From contig JADJUC010000013.1 in assembly GCA_016710885.1 (NCBI GenBank), positions 62,001 to 126,000 of the forward strand: a DNA stretch of 64,000 nucleotides, written 5' to 3'. Made by a program: the position numbers and the translations under genes. Below are positions 33,256 to 44,294 of this stretch, one piece after another. This DNA is from Candidatus Proximibacter danicus (lineage in GTDB: Bacteria; Pseudomonadota; Gammaproteobacteria; Burkholderiales; Rhodocyclaceae). Each line of letters starts with the position of its first letter. Within the stretch, counting starts at the first letter, position 1. The notes beneath the pieces were generated by a model. The model did not search any database. It was not told where the DNA came from and saw only the letters and a list, made by a program, of their open reading frames with translations.

Positions 33256-36108
33256 ATGGAACTTGCCAAGAGTTTTGAACCGGCCGATATCGAGCGCCGG
33301 TGGTACCCGCAATGGGAAGAGAACGGCTACTTCAAGGCTGGCCTCGACACCACGAATACCGACGCCTTCTGCATCCTGCTGCCGCCGCCGAACGTCACCG
33401 GCACGCTGCACATGGGCCACGGCTTCAACCAGGCGATCATGGACGCGCTCACCCGGCACTACCGGATGCTCGGCCACAACACGCTGTGGCAACCGGGCAC
33501 CGACCACGCCGGCATCGCCACGCAGATCGTCGTCGAACGCCAGCTCGACGCGCAGGGCATTTCGCGCCACGACCTCGGCCGCGAGAAGTTCCTGGAGAAG
33601 GTCTGGGAGTGGAAGGAATACTCGGGTAACACCATCACCAAGCAGATGCGCCGCCTCGGCACCTCGCCCGACTGGACGCGCGAGCGCTTCACGATGGACG
33701 AGGGTCTGTCGGATGCGGTCACCGAGACCTTCGTGCGCCTGTTCGAGGACGGGCTGATCTACCGCGGCAAGCGGCTGGTCAACTGGGACCCGAAGCTTCA
33801 CACGGCTGTTTCCGACCTCGAAGTCGTCCAGGAAGAAGAAGACGGCTTTATGTGGCACATCCGCTACCCGCTGGCTGACGCAAATGGAAAAGATGCGGGC
33901 AGCCTGGTTGTGGCGACGACGCGCCCGGAAACCATGCTCGGCGACACCGCCGTGATGGTGCACCCGGAAGACCCGCGCTATCAGCACATGATCGGCAAGA
34001 TGGTGAAACTGCCGCTGACCGATCGCGAAATCCCGATCATCGCCGACGCGTATGTTGACCTCGAATTCGGCACCGGCTGCGTCAAGGTCACGCCGGCGCA
34101 CGACTTCAACGACTACGCGGTCGGCCAGCGCCACGGCCTGCCGATCATCTCGATCCTGACGCTGGACGCCAAGATCAACGAAAACGCGCCGGAGAAGTAT
34201 CGCGGCCTGGACCGCTTCGATGCCCGCAAGGCCGTCGTCGCCGACCTCGAAGCGCTCGGCATCCTGGAAAAGACCGACAAGCACAAGCTCAAGGTGCCGC
34301 GCGGCGACCGTACCGGCGTCGTCATCGAGCCGATGCTGACCGACCAGTGGTTCGTCGCCATGTCGAAGCCGGGCGCGGATGGCAAGTCGATCACCGAGAA
34401 GGCGCTTGACGTGGTGGCTTCCGGCGAAATCAAGTTCGTACCGGAAAACTGGGTCAACACCTACAACCAGTGGCTGAACAACATCCAGGACTGGTGCATC
34501 TCGCGCCAACTGTGGTGGGGCCACCAGATTCCGGCCTGGTACGGCGTAAACGGCGAGGTCTTCGTCGCGCACAGCGAGGACGAAGCCCGCACCCAGGCCG
34601 ACAAGGCGGGTTACGCCGGTGCCCTGACACGCGATCCGGACGTGCTCGACACCTGGTATTCGTCGGCGCTGTGGCCGTTCTCGACACTGGACTGGACGCC
34701 GGATTGGCCGCAGCAGTCGAACCCGGCACTCGACCTGTACCTGCCGTCGACGGTGCTGGTCACCGGCTTCGACATCATCTTCTTCTGGGTGGCGCGCATG
34801 GTCATGATGACCAAGCACATCACCGGCAAGATTCCGTTCAAGCACGTCTATGTGCACGGCCTGATCCGCGATGCGGAAGGCCAGAAGATGAGCAAATCCA
34901 AGGGCAACGTGCTCGACCCGATCGACCTGATTGACGGCATCGGCATCGAGGAGCTGGTCAAGAAGCGCACCACCGGCCTGATGAACCCGAAGGATGCGCC
35001 GAAGATCGAGAAGCGCACACGCAAGGAATTCCCGACCGGCATCCCCGCCTTCGGTACCGACGCGCTGCGCTTCACCTTCCTGTCGCTGGCCAGCCCAGGC
35101 CGCGACATCAAGTTCGACCTCGGCCGCTGCGAGGGCTACCGCAATTTCTGCAACAAGCTGTGGAACGCCACGCGCTTCGTGCTGATGAACGTCGAGGGCC
35201 ATGACCTCGCGCTGTCGCACGAGCAAGGCGCTGGTGGCGCCTGCTCGGTGCCGGTCAACGGCGAAGCGAAACTCGACTTCGGCTTTGCCGACCGCTGGAT
35301 CGTCAGCCGCCTGCAACGCACCGAAGCCGAAGTCGCCAAGCATTTTGCCGACTACCGCTTCGACCTGCTCGCCCGCGAAATCTACGAATTCGTCTGGGAC
35401 GAGTTCTGCGACTGGTACCTCGAACTGGCCAAGGTGCGCATGCAGTCTGGCAGCGAAGCCGAAGCCCGCGGCACGCGGCGGACGCTGGTGCGTGTACTGG
35501 AAACCGTGCTGCGCCTGGCCCACCCGCTGATCCCGTTCATCACCGAGGAACTGTGGCAGACCGTGGCGCCGATCGCCGGCCGCAAGTCGCACGACTCGAT
35601 CATGCAGGCCCCCTACCCGGTCGCCCAACCCGAGCGCATCGACGAGGCCAGCGAAGCCAAGGTCAAGCTGCTCAAGGACATCATCTACGCCTGCCGCAAC
35701 CTGCGTGGCGAAATGAACCTCTCGCCGGCGCAAAAGTTGCCGCTGATCGCCGCCGGCGATGCCGAAACACTGAAGGCCTTTGCGCCCTACATCGCCGGCT
35801 TGGCCAAGCTCTCGGAAGTGCAGATCGTTGCAGAAATTCCCACCGACGAAGCGGCTCCGGTCGCGGTTGCCGGCGAATTCCGCGTCATGCTGAAAGTCGA
35901 GATCGACATCGCCGCCGAACGCGAGCGACTGTCGAAAGAGATTTCCCGCATCGAGGGCGAAATCACCAAGGCCAACGGCAAGTTATCCAATGAAAGCTTT
36001 GTCGCCCGCGCTCCGGCCGCCGTGGTCGAGCAGGAAAAGAAGCGCCTCGCCGATTTCGGCGACACGCTGGCCAAACTGAAACCACAGCTCAGCCGTCTGG
36101 GCGGCTAA
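33256..36108 (+). CDS. valS: Valyl-tRNA synthetase
   Basis: 950 aa class I synthetase that charges tRNA-Val. The HIGH-type motif is TLHMGHGF (about residue 52), the KMSKS motif is KMSKSKGN, the editing domain (TTRPETMLGDTAVMVHPED) is complete, and the C-terminal coiled coil (ERERLSKEISRIEGEI) is present. Its stop overlaps the convergent pabBC stop by 4 bases. No T-box or other leader is visible in the 36-bp gap before it. Confidence 0.97.
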   Translation: MELAKSFEPADIERRWYPQWEENGYFKAGLDTTNTDAFCILLPPPNVTGTLHMGHGFNQAIMDALTRHYRMLGHNTLWQPGTDHAGIATQIVVERQLDAQGISRHDLGREKFLEKVWEWKEYSGNTITKQMRRLGTSPDWTRERFTMDEGLSDAVTETFVRLFEDGLIYRGKRLVNWDPKLHTAVSDLEVVQEEEDGFMWHIRYPLADANGKDAGSLVVATTRPETMLGDTAVMVHPEDPRYQHMIGKMVKLPLTDREIPIIADAYVDLEFGTGCVKVTPAHDFNDYAVGQRHGLPIISILTLDAKINENAPEKYRGLDRFDARKAVVADLEALGILEKTDKHKLKVPRGDRTGVVIEPMLTDQWFVAMSKPGADGKSITEKALDVVASGEIKFVPENWVNTYNQWLNNIQDWCISRQLWWGHQIPAWYGVNGEVFVAHSEDEARTQADKAGYAGALTRDPDVLDTWYSSALWPFSTLDWTPDWPQQSNPALDLYLPSTVLVTGFDIIFFWVARMVMMTKHITGKIPFKHVYVHGLIRDAEGQKMSKSKGNVLDPIDLIDGIGIEELVKKRTTGLMNPKDAPKIEKRTRKEFPTGIPAFGTDALRFTFLSLASPGRDIKFDLGRCEGYRNFCNKLWNATRFVLMNVEGHDLALSHEQGAGGACSVPVNGEAKLDFGFADRWIVSRLQRTEAEVAKHFADYRFDLLAREIYEFVWDEFCDWYLELAKVRMQSGSEAEARGTRRTLVRVLETVLRLAHPLIPFITEELWQTVAPIAGRKSHDSIMQAPYPVAQPERIDEASEAKVKLLKDIIYACRNLRGEMNLSPAQKLPLIAAGDAETLKAFAPYIAGLAKLSEVQIVAEIPTDEAAPVAVAGEFRVMLKVEIDIAAERERLSKEISRIEGEITKANGKLSNESFVARAPAAVVEQEKKRLADFGDTLAKLKPQLSRLGG

Positions 36109-37868
36109 AGACTTACCCGGACCAATCCGCGCAGGGCATTACCGAGATAGATATCGGCCGCCCTGCGCAGATCCGGTTCGCGCAGGATTGACTCGACGGC
36201 CTCACCGTTTTCCAGCAGTTGTCGGCGCAAGACCCCTGGCAACAAGCCACAGGCCAGCGGCGGGGTCAGCAAAGGCTCGCCAGGCGCCATACGAACGAAA
36301 ATATTGCTGCGCGCCCCTTCGCATAGCTCGCCACGTTCGTTGAGAAAAAGCACATCGAATACCGCTGGATCGTGCTGACCCCGAGCCAACTCCTGGTCAT
36401 AAAGGTCGCGAAAAGTCGTCTTGTGACGCAACCACGGTGACTGCGAATCCAGTCGATGCGGCGAAAGCCGGGTCTGCATGCCGCCATCGACCGTGATCAA
36501 TGGGGTCGCTGCAAGCGTCACATCCCCCGCACGCCCCAACGTCAGGCGCACACGGTGCAGCCCCAGCGCACGTTCGGCAGCGAAGGCGTTGAGCCGTGCC
36601 GCGATTTTTTCCGCATCACATGCAAAGGCCAATGCGCCTGCAGATACCTTGAGCCGGTCGAGATGCAGGTGCAGCGCCGGAAACACGCCTTCGGCAAGAC
36701 GCAGCGTCTCGATCAGCCGGAAACCGGGGTCGGCACGCATGACAAACCCGGCCTTGAGCACACATTCTGCATATTCGGCGGCTGGCTCCGAATCCCAGAC
36801 GATGCCACTGCCAACCCCCATTCTCACCCGGCCAGTGGAATCGACCTGCAAAGTCCGGATGGCGACATTCAAGCTGAAATCGCCTCGCTCACCCAACCAG
36901 CCGATGGCCCCGGTGTAGAGTCCTCGAGGTTTTTCCTCCAGTTCGCGGATGATCTGCATCGCCCGGATCTTTGGTGCGCCGGTAATCGAGCCGCAGGGAA
37001 ACAAGGCCGCCAACACCGAGACAAAGTCGGCATCGGAAATCGCCGACACGGTCGAGGTCATCTGATGCACGCTGGGGTACGTCTCAACCGCGCAGAGCGA
37101 TTCGACACAGACGCTGCCGGGAACGGCCAGGCGCCCAAGATCGTTGCGGATCAGGTCGACGATCATCACGTTCTCGGCGCGATCCTTTGGCGAGACGCTC
37201 AGGGCCGCACGAGCGGCAACGTCTTCCTCCACGATCAAACTCCGTGCTGCAGTCCCCTTCATCGGGCGGGCACGGAGAACCCCCGCGTGGCGCTCGACGA
37301 ACAGCTCCGGCGACAAGGAGAGGATGCAAGTCTGGGGCGTAACAATCAGGCCGCCGTTGGCCACAGGCTGCGCCTGGCGAAGGCGGGCATAAAGCGCCAG
37401 CGGGTCACCGATACACTGGCCATGAAAAGGAAAGGTAAAGTTGACCTGATAACAGTCCCCGGCAGCGATATAACTGCGGATTCTGGTCAGCGCATCGCGG
37501 TGCTCGACGGCATCAAGGGCCGGCGCAAAATCGAGCAGTGCTGCCGGACGCAGCGGGTCTCCCGCAAGTGTTGCCAAGTAGGCGACCAGCGCCTCCGGCG
37601 GCAGGAAGCGTCGTTCGGAGAAAACCCAGAAATGCCCCAGTGGCCGGTCGTCGCCACCCTCGTGCCCGCCAGTACGAGGCTCAAGGACATGCCCAAGTTC
37701 GTAGTTGAGTGCCGCCACCACATGTTCGCCGGCCAGGGCGGCAGCCTCGGCTTGCCGGCACAGCCCGAGACAATCCTCATTCGTCGCGAGAACCAGCGTG
37801 CGTGCGAGATTTTCGAAGAGATAGGCGCCGCCCCCTGGCACATCGAGCAGGGCAAAAGGAGCGGGCAT
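36105..37868 (-). CDS. pabB-pabC: Fused aminodeoxychorismate synthase component I / 4-amino-4-deoxychorismate lyase
   Basis: 587 aa. Residues about 1-370 are PabB: the phrase RPMKGTAAR carries the lysine that marks ADC synthases (anthranilate synthases have alanine there), followed by ENVMIVDLIRNDLGR and FPCGSITGAPKIRAM. Residues about 385-587 are a class IV aminotransferase-fold PabC lyase (LRLAEGVFPALHLHLDRL, FLNERGELCEGARSNIF). Together with PabA glutaminase, encoded elsewhere, it makes p-aminobenzoate for folate. ATG at 37868 is preferred; a GTG at 37904 would add 12 residues. Confidence 0.92.
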   Translation of the reverse strand: MPAPFALLDVPGGGAYLFENLARTLVLATNEDCLGLCRQAEAAALAGEHVVAALNYELGHVLEPRTGGHEGGDDRPLGHFWVFSERRFLPPEALVAYLATLAGDPLRPAALLDFAPALDAVEHRDALTRIRSYIAAGDCYQVNFTFPFHGQCIGDPLALYARLRQAQPVANGGLIVTPQTCILSLSPELFVERHAGVLRARPMKGTAARSLIVEEDVAARAALSVSPKDRAENVMIVDLIRNDLGRLAVPGSVCVESLCAVETYPSVHQMTSTVSAISDADFVSVLAALFPCGSITGAPKIRAMQIIRELEEKPRGLYTGAIGWLGERGDFSLNVAIRTLQVDSTGRVRMGVGSGIVWDSEPAAEYAECVLKAGFVMRADPGFRLIETLRLAEGVFPALHLHLDRLKVSAGALAFACDAEKIAARLNAFAAERALGLHRVRLTLGRAGDVTLAATPLITVDGGMQTRLSPHRLDSQSPWLRHKTTFRDLYDQELARGQHDPAVFDVLFLNERGELCEGARSNIFVRMAPGEPLLTPPLACGLLPGVLRRQLLENGEAVESILREPDLRRAADIYLGNALRGLVRVSL

Positions 37869-37926
37869 GGGATGAGCGCGAGGGGCTGTCGAAGGCGTGG
37901 GCACCCGTTACGGCAGCCAGCGCGAG

Positions 37927-38154
37927 TTACTTGCGCTTGAGTACGTATTCGAAAACGCTGTCAGTCTGCCCACTGGAGACCAGTTCATTGCCGGTCTGCC
38001 GGGCAAAGGCCTGGAAGTCCTTGACCGAGCCAGGGTCGGTCGCAAGGACGCGCAGCGTTTGGCCAGATTGCATCTCGGCCAGTGTTTTTTTGGTACGCAG
38101 GATGGGCAGGGGGCAGTTGAGGCCCTTGACGTCGAGTTCGCGGTCGTACTGCAT
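37927..38154 (-). CDS. TusA family sulfurtransferase
   Basis: 75 aa. The CPxP motif (LNCPLPILRTKKTL, Cys14) and the DPGSVKDFQAFARQTGNEL segment place it in the TusA/YedF/SirA family. Such proteins carry persulfide sulfur for tRNA thiolation, molybdenum cofactor or dissimilatory sulfur oxidation. moaC and soxYZ nearby and sseA elsewhere in the window fit a sulfur-carrier job, but the exact partner is not shown. No dsrE or rhodanese gene is adjacent. Confidence 0.9.
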   Translation of the reverse strand: MQYDRELDVKGLNCPLPILRTKKTLAEMQSGQTLRVLATDPGSVKDFQAFARQTGNELVSSGQTDSVFEYVLKRK

Positions 38155-38200
38155 GGGAATTTGGTCTGGCGAAAAAAAGAGGAAGGGCGTATTTTACCCG

Positions 38201-39679
38201 CTATTTCTTCTGCTTCGCCTCTTCGGCCTGCTGCTTTTTGAGTTCCCGAAGACGAGCATCCACCACCGACTGTTCGTAGAAATTGCCATCGCCGGCACGC
38301 TGCGCAAACTGCAGCTGCTCGATCGCCTGGATCATGCGCCCCTGCAATACGTACATTTCGGCCAGGGCGCGATGCTGCTGCAATTTGCGCCCTTGCACAG
38401 CATGGGTCTTGGCCAGCAAACCATAGAGCTTGGGGTCGGTAACATAGGACTGTAGCTGGTCTTCAAGAAAAGCTTGCAGGCGATCGTAGCTACGCTGCGA
38501 AAACAGTGTGTCGGCATAGCCATAAGCCAGCGCGCGCGACAGCGGGAAGCGCTGCAGCGCTTCGCGAAAAATGCTCGCGGCGCCCGCCAGATCGCCCGAT
38601 TCCGCTTTTATCTCGGCGGCCAGGCTCTCGGCCATCGCCGACCCGGCCTTCTGCCGCCTAACCATCTCAAGCTCTTGCTCCGCCTGAGCATAGCGCTTGG
38701 CGCGATAGAGCGCGTAGGCCAAACCGTAGCGCACTGCTGCCTCGGAAGCGAACTTGCGATCGCGGAGCAGCGTTTCAAAGTCGCTCACCGCTTCTTTGGC
38801 GGTTCCCAGCTGGGCACGCAGCTTGGCGCGCACGAGTTGAAAATCGAGGCTGTCGCGAACCTGCTTGTAGGGAAATTTCTGCTGTCGGTTCTGCATGTCG
38901 CTGATACGTTCGACCGTGATCGGGTGCGAACGCATATAGACCGGCGCATTGTTCTCGTAAACGCGGGTTGCGCGTTGCAGGCGCTCGAAAAACTCTGACA
39001 TGCCGCGCGGGTCGTAGCCAGCCTTCTGCAGGATATCAAAGCCAACGCGATCCGCCTCTCGCTCGAAATCACGGGTAAATGCCAGTTGCGACTGCACCAT
39101 CGCCGCCTCGCTACCGGCCATTGCGGCACCGGCAGCCTGCGAATTGGAACGAACGGCCAGCAGCGCCACCGCCATCGCAATCATGCCCAACACCGACTGC
39201 TGTTTCTGAGCCGAGATCTGGCGCGCCAGATGGTTCTGCGTCACATGCGAGATTTCGTGCGCGATGACACCCGCCAGCTCCGATTCGCTTTGTGCAGTCA
39301 GGATCGTGCCGGTATTGACGCCGATGAAGCCACCAAACATGGCGAACGCGTTGACCTGACCATCGCGGATAGCGAAGAAATGAAAGTCTCCGCCCGCATC
39401 GGTGCTTGAGGAAGCCAGACGCAAGCCAAGACGATTGAGATAATCATTGACCTCCGGGTCATCCACGTAAGAGGACTCATGGAGGCGGATGTCGTTCATG
39501 ATGCTCTCGCCGATTTTTTTCTCAAGCTGAGGCGAGAGGTCGGCACGAGCGGATTCACCCAGATCCGGCAAGCTGTCGCCGAAGGCTGGCGGCGACACGG
39601 CAAGCGCAGCACAGAGCAGCAGGGAGAGCGCTTTCCGTGCCGTCCGGACGGGTGCGCTAAATAGCGGGCGCGTAGTCAT
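38201..39679 (-). CDS. BepA-like M48 metalloprotease with TPR repeats
   Basis: 492 aa. Signal peptide (ARKALSLLLCAALAVSPPAFG), then a zinc protease domain with HEISH (VIAHEISHVTQNHLA) and third ligand in EREADRVGFD, then a C-terminal TPR region from about 270 (AKLRAQLGTAKEAVSDFETLL and following helices). BepA/YfgC proteins act in the periplasm on outer-membrane protein assembly, degrading stalled LptD or BamA. ATG at 39679 gives the signal peptide start. It is divergent from moaC. Confidence 0.9.
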   Translation of the reverse strand: MTTRPLFSAPVRTARKALSLLLCAALAVSPPAFGDSLPDLGESARADLSPQLEKKIGESIMNDIRLHESSYVDDPEVNDYLNRLGLRLASSSTDAGGDFHFFAIRDGQVNAFAMFGGFIGVNTGTILTAQSESELAGVIAHEISHVTQNHLARQISAQKQQSVLGMIAMAVALLAVRSNSQAAGAAMAGSEAAMVQSQLAFTRDFEREADRVGFDILQKAGYDPRGMSEFFERLQRATRVYENNAPVYMRSHPITVERISDMQNRQQKFPYKQVRDSLDFQLVRAKLRAQLGTAKEAVSDFETLLRDRKFASEAAVRYGLAYALYRAKRYAQAEQELEMVRRQKAGSAMAESLAAEIKAESGDLAGAASIFREALQRFPLSRALAYGYADTLFSQRSYDRLQAFLEDQLQSYVTDPKLYGLLAKTHAVQGRKLQQHRALAEMYVLQGRMIQAIEQLQFAQRAGDGNFYEQSVVDARLRELKKQQAEEAKQKK

Positions 39680-39762
39680 GGTGCTATGATATCGCACAAC
39701 TCGCCTTGCCCTTCCTTGCCCGCCCCCCGCCTGAAATATTGCCTGAAGAACGCACGAATTCA

Positions 39763-40254
39763 ATGAATCCGCTGACCCATTTTGATACTGAAGGCCAGGC
39801 GCACATGGTTGATGTCGCTGCCAAGGATGAAACTCACCGCGTCGCCATTGCCGGCGGCAGCATCTTCATGCAACCGGCGACACTGGCGCTGATTGCCAGC
39901 GGTTCTGCAAAAAAAGGGGATGTTCTCGGCATCGCACGGATCGCCGCCATCCAGGGCGCCAAGCGCACTTCTGACCTGATCCCGTTGTGCCACCCGATCG
40001 CTCTGACCCGGGTGGCGGCAGAATTCGAGCTGGATGCCAAACAAAATGCCGTGCATTGCCTCGTCACCGCCGAATGCAGCGGCCGCACCGGGGTTGAGAT
40101 GGAAGCCCTGACGGCGACCAGCATCGGCCTCCTCACCATCTACGACATGTGCAAGGCCGTTGATCGCGGCATGCGTATCGAAGGCATACGGCTACTGGAA
40201 AAGAAGGGTGGAAAATCCGGCCACTGGCTGGCGGAAGAGAAAGGCGGGGCATGA
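39763..40254 (+). CDS. moaC: Cyclic pyranopterin monophosphate synthase
   Basis: 163 aa. MVDVAAKDETHRVA, GIARIAAIQGAKRTSDLIPLCHPI, and the catalytic end MEALTATSIGLLTIYDMCKA with DRGMRIEGIRLLEKKGGKSG are diagnostic. It makes cPMP, the first stable intermediate of molybdenum cofactor. No moaA, moaE or moeA is beside it. Its stop overlaps the soxY start (ATGA-type), which couples the two genes. Confidence 0.96.
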   Translation: MNPLTHFDTEGQAHMVDVAAKDETHRVAIAGGSIFMQPATLALIASGSAKKGDVLGIARIAAIQGAKRTSDLIPLCHPIALTRVAAEFELDAKQNAVHCLVTAECSGRTGVEMEALTATSIGLLTIYDMCKAVDRGMRIEGIRLLEKKGGKSGHWLAEEKGGA

Positions 40255-40757
40255 ATAATACGAAGACAAAAAAAGCCGGCTGCAACAATCTCTTGCGTCG
40301 ACACCTGTTGCGTACTGCAGGTGCCACTTCAGCCCTGGCGGCACTGGCCGCCGCCGGAGTTCTCAAGCCCGGCCAGGTAATCGCTGCCGATTGGCCGCGC
40401 GGCCCGTTTACTGCCACCAATTTCAACGATGCGCTTAAAGCCCACGGCAGCAATGGTTCGAGCGAAGGCCGGGATATCGTTTTCAACGCCCCCGACATCG
40501 CTGAAAACGGTGCCCAAGTGGTCATTGAAGTCACCAGCAACATTGCCACGACGCAATCGATCTCGGTTTTTGTCGAAAAGAACCCGATGCCGCTGGCAGC
40601 CAGCTTCCGCTTTGCCAACGGCGCCCTGCCGCAAGTGCGCGTGCCGCTGAAAATGGCGGAGTCATCACGCGTACGGGCCGTGGTCCGAACAGCCGATGGA
40701 AAACTCTGGCACGCCCAGCGCGAAATCAAGGTCACCCTTGGCGGTTGCGGCGGTTAG
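40251..40757 (+). CDS. soxY: Thiosulfate oxidation carrier protein SoxY
   Basis: 168 aa. A twin-arginine signal (RRHLLRTAGATSALAALAAAG) precedes the immunoglobulin-like SoxY domain (APDIAENGAQVVIEVTSNI). The protein ends GGCGG, the swinging arm whose cysteine carries the sulfur substrate during thiosulfate oxidation. Start overlaps moaC. soxZ follows 9 bp later. No soxA, soxX or soxB is present in the window. Confidence 0.95.
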   Translation: MNNTKTKKAGCNNLLRRHLLRTAGATSALAALAAAGVLKPGQVIAADWPRGPFTATNFNDALKAHGSNGSSEGRDIVFNAPDIAENGAQVVIEVTSNIATTQSISVFVEKNPMPLAASFRFANGALPQVRVPLKMAESSRVRAVVRTADGKLWHAQREIKVTLGGCGG

Positions 40758-40766
40758 GAAAAGACG

Positions 40767-41087
40767 ATGAGCGACCCGATCAAGATTCGCGCCACCTTGC
40801 AAGGCGAAACCACGGATATCCGGATTCTGATGCAGCATCCGATGGAAACCGGGCAGCGCAAGGATGCCAGCACGGGCAAACTGGTACCGCTACAGTTCAT
40901 CCAGACATTTCTCGTCAGTGCCAATGGCAAGCCCCTGGTGGAAGGACAACTCAATACGGCGGTGTCAAAAAATCCCGTCTTTGCATTCAAGGCGCGCGGC
41001 CTGAAAGCGGGAGACAAGCTGCTGGTCAGCTGGATAGACAGCAGCGGCGACAAACGGACCGACGAAGGTATTGTTACAAATTCCTAG
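40767..41087 (+). CDS. soxZ: Thiosulfate oxidation carrier protein SoxZ
   Basis: 106 aa. MSDPIKIRATLQGETTDIRILMQHPMETGQRKD is the standard SoxZ opening; the fold is a fibronectin-like beta sandwich that pairs with SoxY. It has no signal peptide, as usual: it is carried to the periplasm bound to SoxY by the Tat system. A bidirectional terminator follows. Confidence 0.95.
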   Translation: MSDPIKIRATLQGETTDIRILMQHPMETGQRKDASTGKLVPLQFIQTFLVSANGKPLVEGQLNTAVSKNPVFAFKARGLKAGDKLLVSWIDSSGDKRTDEGIVTNS

Positions 41088-41133
41088 CCGCCTGTTGTTC
41101 CCACAAGCGCAAGTGAGCACGAGAAATAGTCGT

Positions 41134-41161
41134 AAAAAAACCCGCCGTGTGGCGGGTTTTT
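41134..41161. terminator. Bidirectional terminator between soxZ and csp
   Basis: A7, CCCGCC-GTGT-GGCGGG, T5. The stem is flanked by A and T runs, so it works for both convergent genes. Confidence 0.88.
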
Positions 41162-41176
41162 CAGTCGCCTGAAAAA

Positions 41177-41380
41177 TCAGGCCTTCTGGATATTCGAGGC
41201 TTGTTTGCCCTTCGGACCCTGAGTGACGTCGAAGGAGACTTTGTCACCTTCCTTGAGGGACTTGAAGCCATTCATCGTGATGGCGGAGAAGTGAGCGAAC
41301 AAATCTTCGCTGCCGTCATCCGGAGTGATGAAACCGAAACCCTTGGCGTCGTTGAACCACTTGACCGTACCAGTTGCCAT
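41177..41380 (-). CDS. Cold shock protein (CspA family)
   Basis: 67 aa. RNP1 (KGFGFI) and RNP2 (LFAHFSAI) nucleic-acid-binding motifs are present; start MATGTVKWFNDAKGFGF. RNA chaperone that melts secondary structure, often constitutive in betaproteobacteria. ATG at 41380. A promoter about 135 bp upstream implies a long leader, as in cold-induced csp genes. Confidence 0.95.
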   Translation of the reverse strand: MATGTVKWFNDAKGFGFITPDDGSEDLFAHFSAITMNGFKSLKEGDKVSFDVTQGPKGKQASNIQKA

Positions 41381-41512
41381 ATTGCGACTTCCTTGAAAAA
41401 AGACTGAATCCGGGTTTTTGCCCGACTGCGTGTTTGAGTTCAACTTCGGCTTGCCCCGCGATCCTTCAGAAGAAAACGCACGACTACAACCACTTGAAAA
41501 CAAACTGCAGCT

Positions 41513-41541
41513 TTTTTACTTGACTCATCCGAATGCGTCAA
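41513..41541 (-). promoter_or_regulatory. csp promoter with long leader
   Basis: Minus strand: TTGACG (41541-41536), 17-bp spacer, TAAAAA (41518-41513). Transcription would begin near 41505 and leave about 125 nt before the ATG. The leader contains a small hairpin (CGGGCAAAAACCCG, near 41410). Confidence 0.5.
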
Positions 41542-41579
41542 GCATTTTCGATGCTGCAGCACAACACCCGAAAACCACA

Positions 41580-41607
41580 TTGACGACTGAATCGCCCGCG
41601 ATAAAAC
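41580..41607 (+). promoter_or_regulatory. Putative clpS-clpA promoter
   Basis: TTGACG (41580-41585), 16-bp spacer, TAAAAC (41602-41607), about 40 bp before the clpS ATG. No other good pair is seen in the gap. Confidence 0.45.
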
Positions 41608-41645
41608 CCTATTGCACATTCGGGCCGACTGATTAGAATCGACTC

Positions 41646-41954
41646 ATGGCGACAAAGCATCAAAGCGACAGCCTTCTCGAGGCACAGGAAACTCGCGCGA
41701 AACTTCCCCCTCTTTACAAGGTACTGCTGCTCAACGATGACTTCACCCCGATGGAATTCGTAATTGAGGTGTTGCAGAAATTTTTTGCCATGGACAGAGA
41801 ACAAGCGACGCGAATCATGCTCAAAGTACATATCGAAGGTCGCGGTCTGTGCGGCGTTTTTCCCCGCGACATTGCCGCCACGAAAGTGGAGCAGGTTGCG
41901 ACCTTTGCCCGCGAGCACCAGCACCCGCTGGCTTGCGTCATGGAGGAAAACTGA
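41646..41954 (+). CDS. clpS: ATP-dependent Clp protease adaptor ClpS
   Basis: 102 aa. YKVLLLNDDFTPMEFVIEVLQKFF and the VHIEGRGLCGVFPRDIAATK segment define ClpS. It binds N-degron substrates (Leu, Phe, Tyr, Trp ends) and delivers them to ClpAP. Adjacent to clpA, which begins right after its stop. Confidence 0.96.
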   Translation: MATKHQSDSLLEAQETRAKLPPLYKVLLLNDDFTPMEFVIEVLQKFFAMDREQATRIMLKVHIEGRGLCGVFPRDIAATKVEQVATFAREHQHPLACVMEEN

Positions 41955-44212
<2,258 letters not shown>

Positions 44213-44229
44213 CCGCTTTCACGATCCCC

Positions 44230-44259
44230 GGCCATGCCACAGCGCATGGCCATTTTTTT
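44230..44259 (+). terminator. clpA terminator
   Basis: Stem GGCCATG, loop CCACAGCG, CATGGCC, then A and T7. It lies 18 bp after the clpA stop. Confidence 0.85.
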
Positions 44260-44294
44260 GCCAAAAATTATTTCAATTTTTACAGGGAGCCCGC

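Noticed and set aside
33229..35733. 834-aa open frame antisense to valS
   Set aside because: valS is fully conserved over this stretch; the antisense product is rich in Val, Asp, Arg and Gly with no domain.
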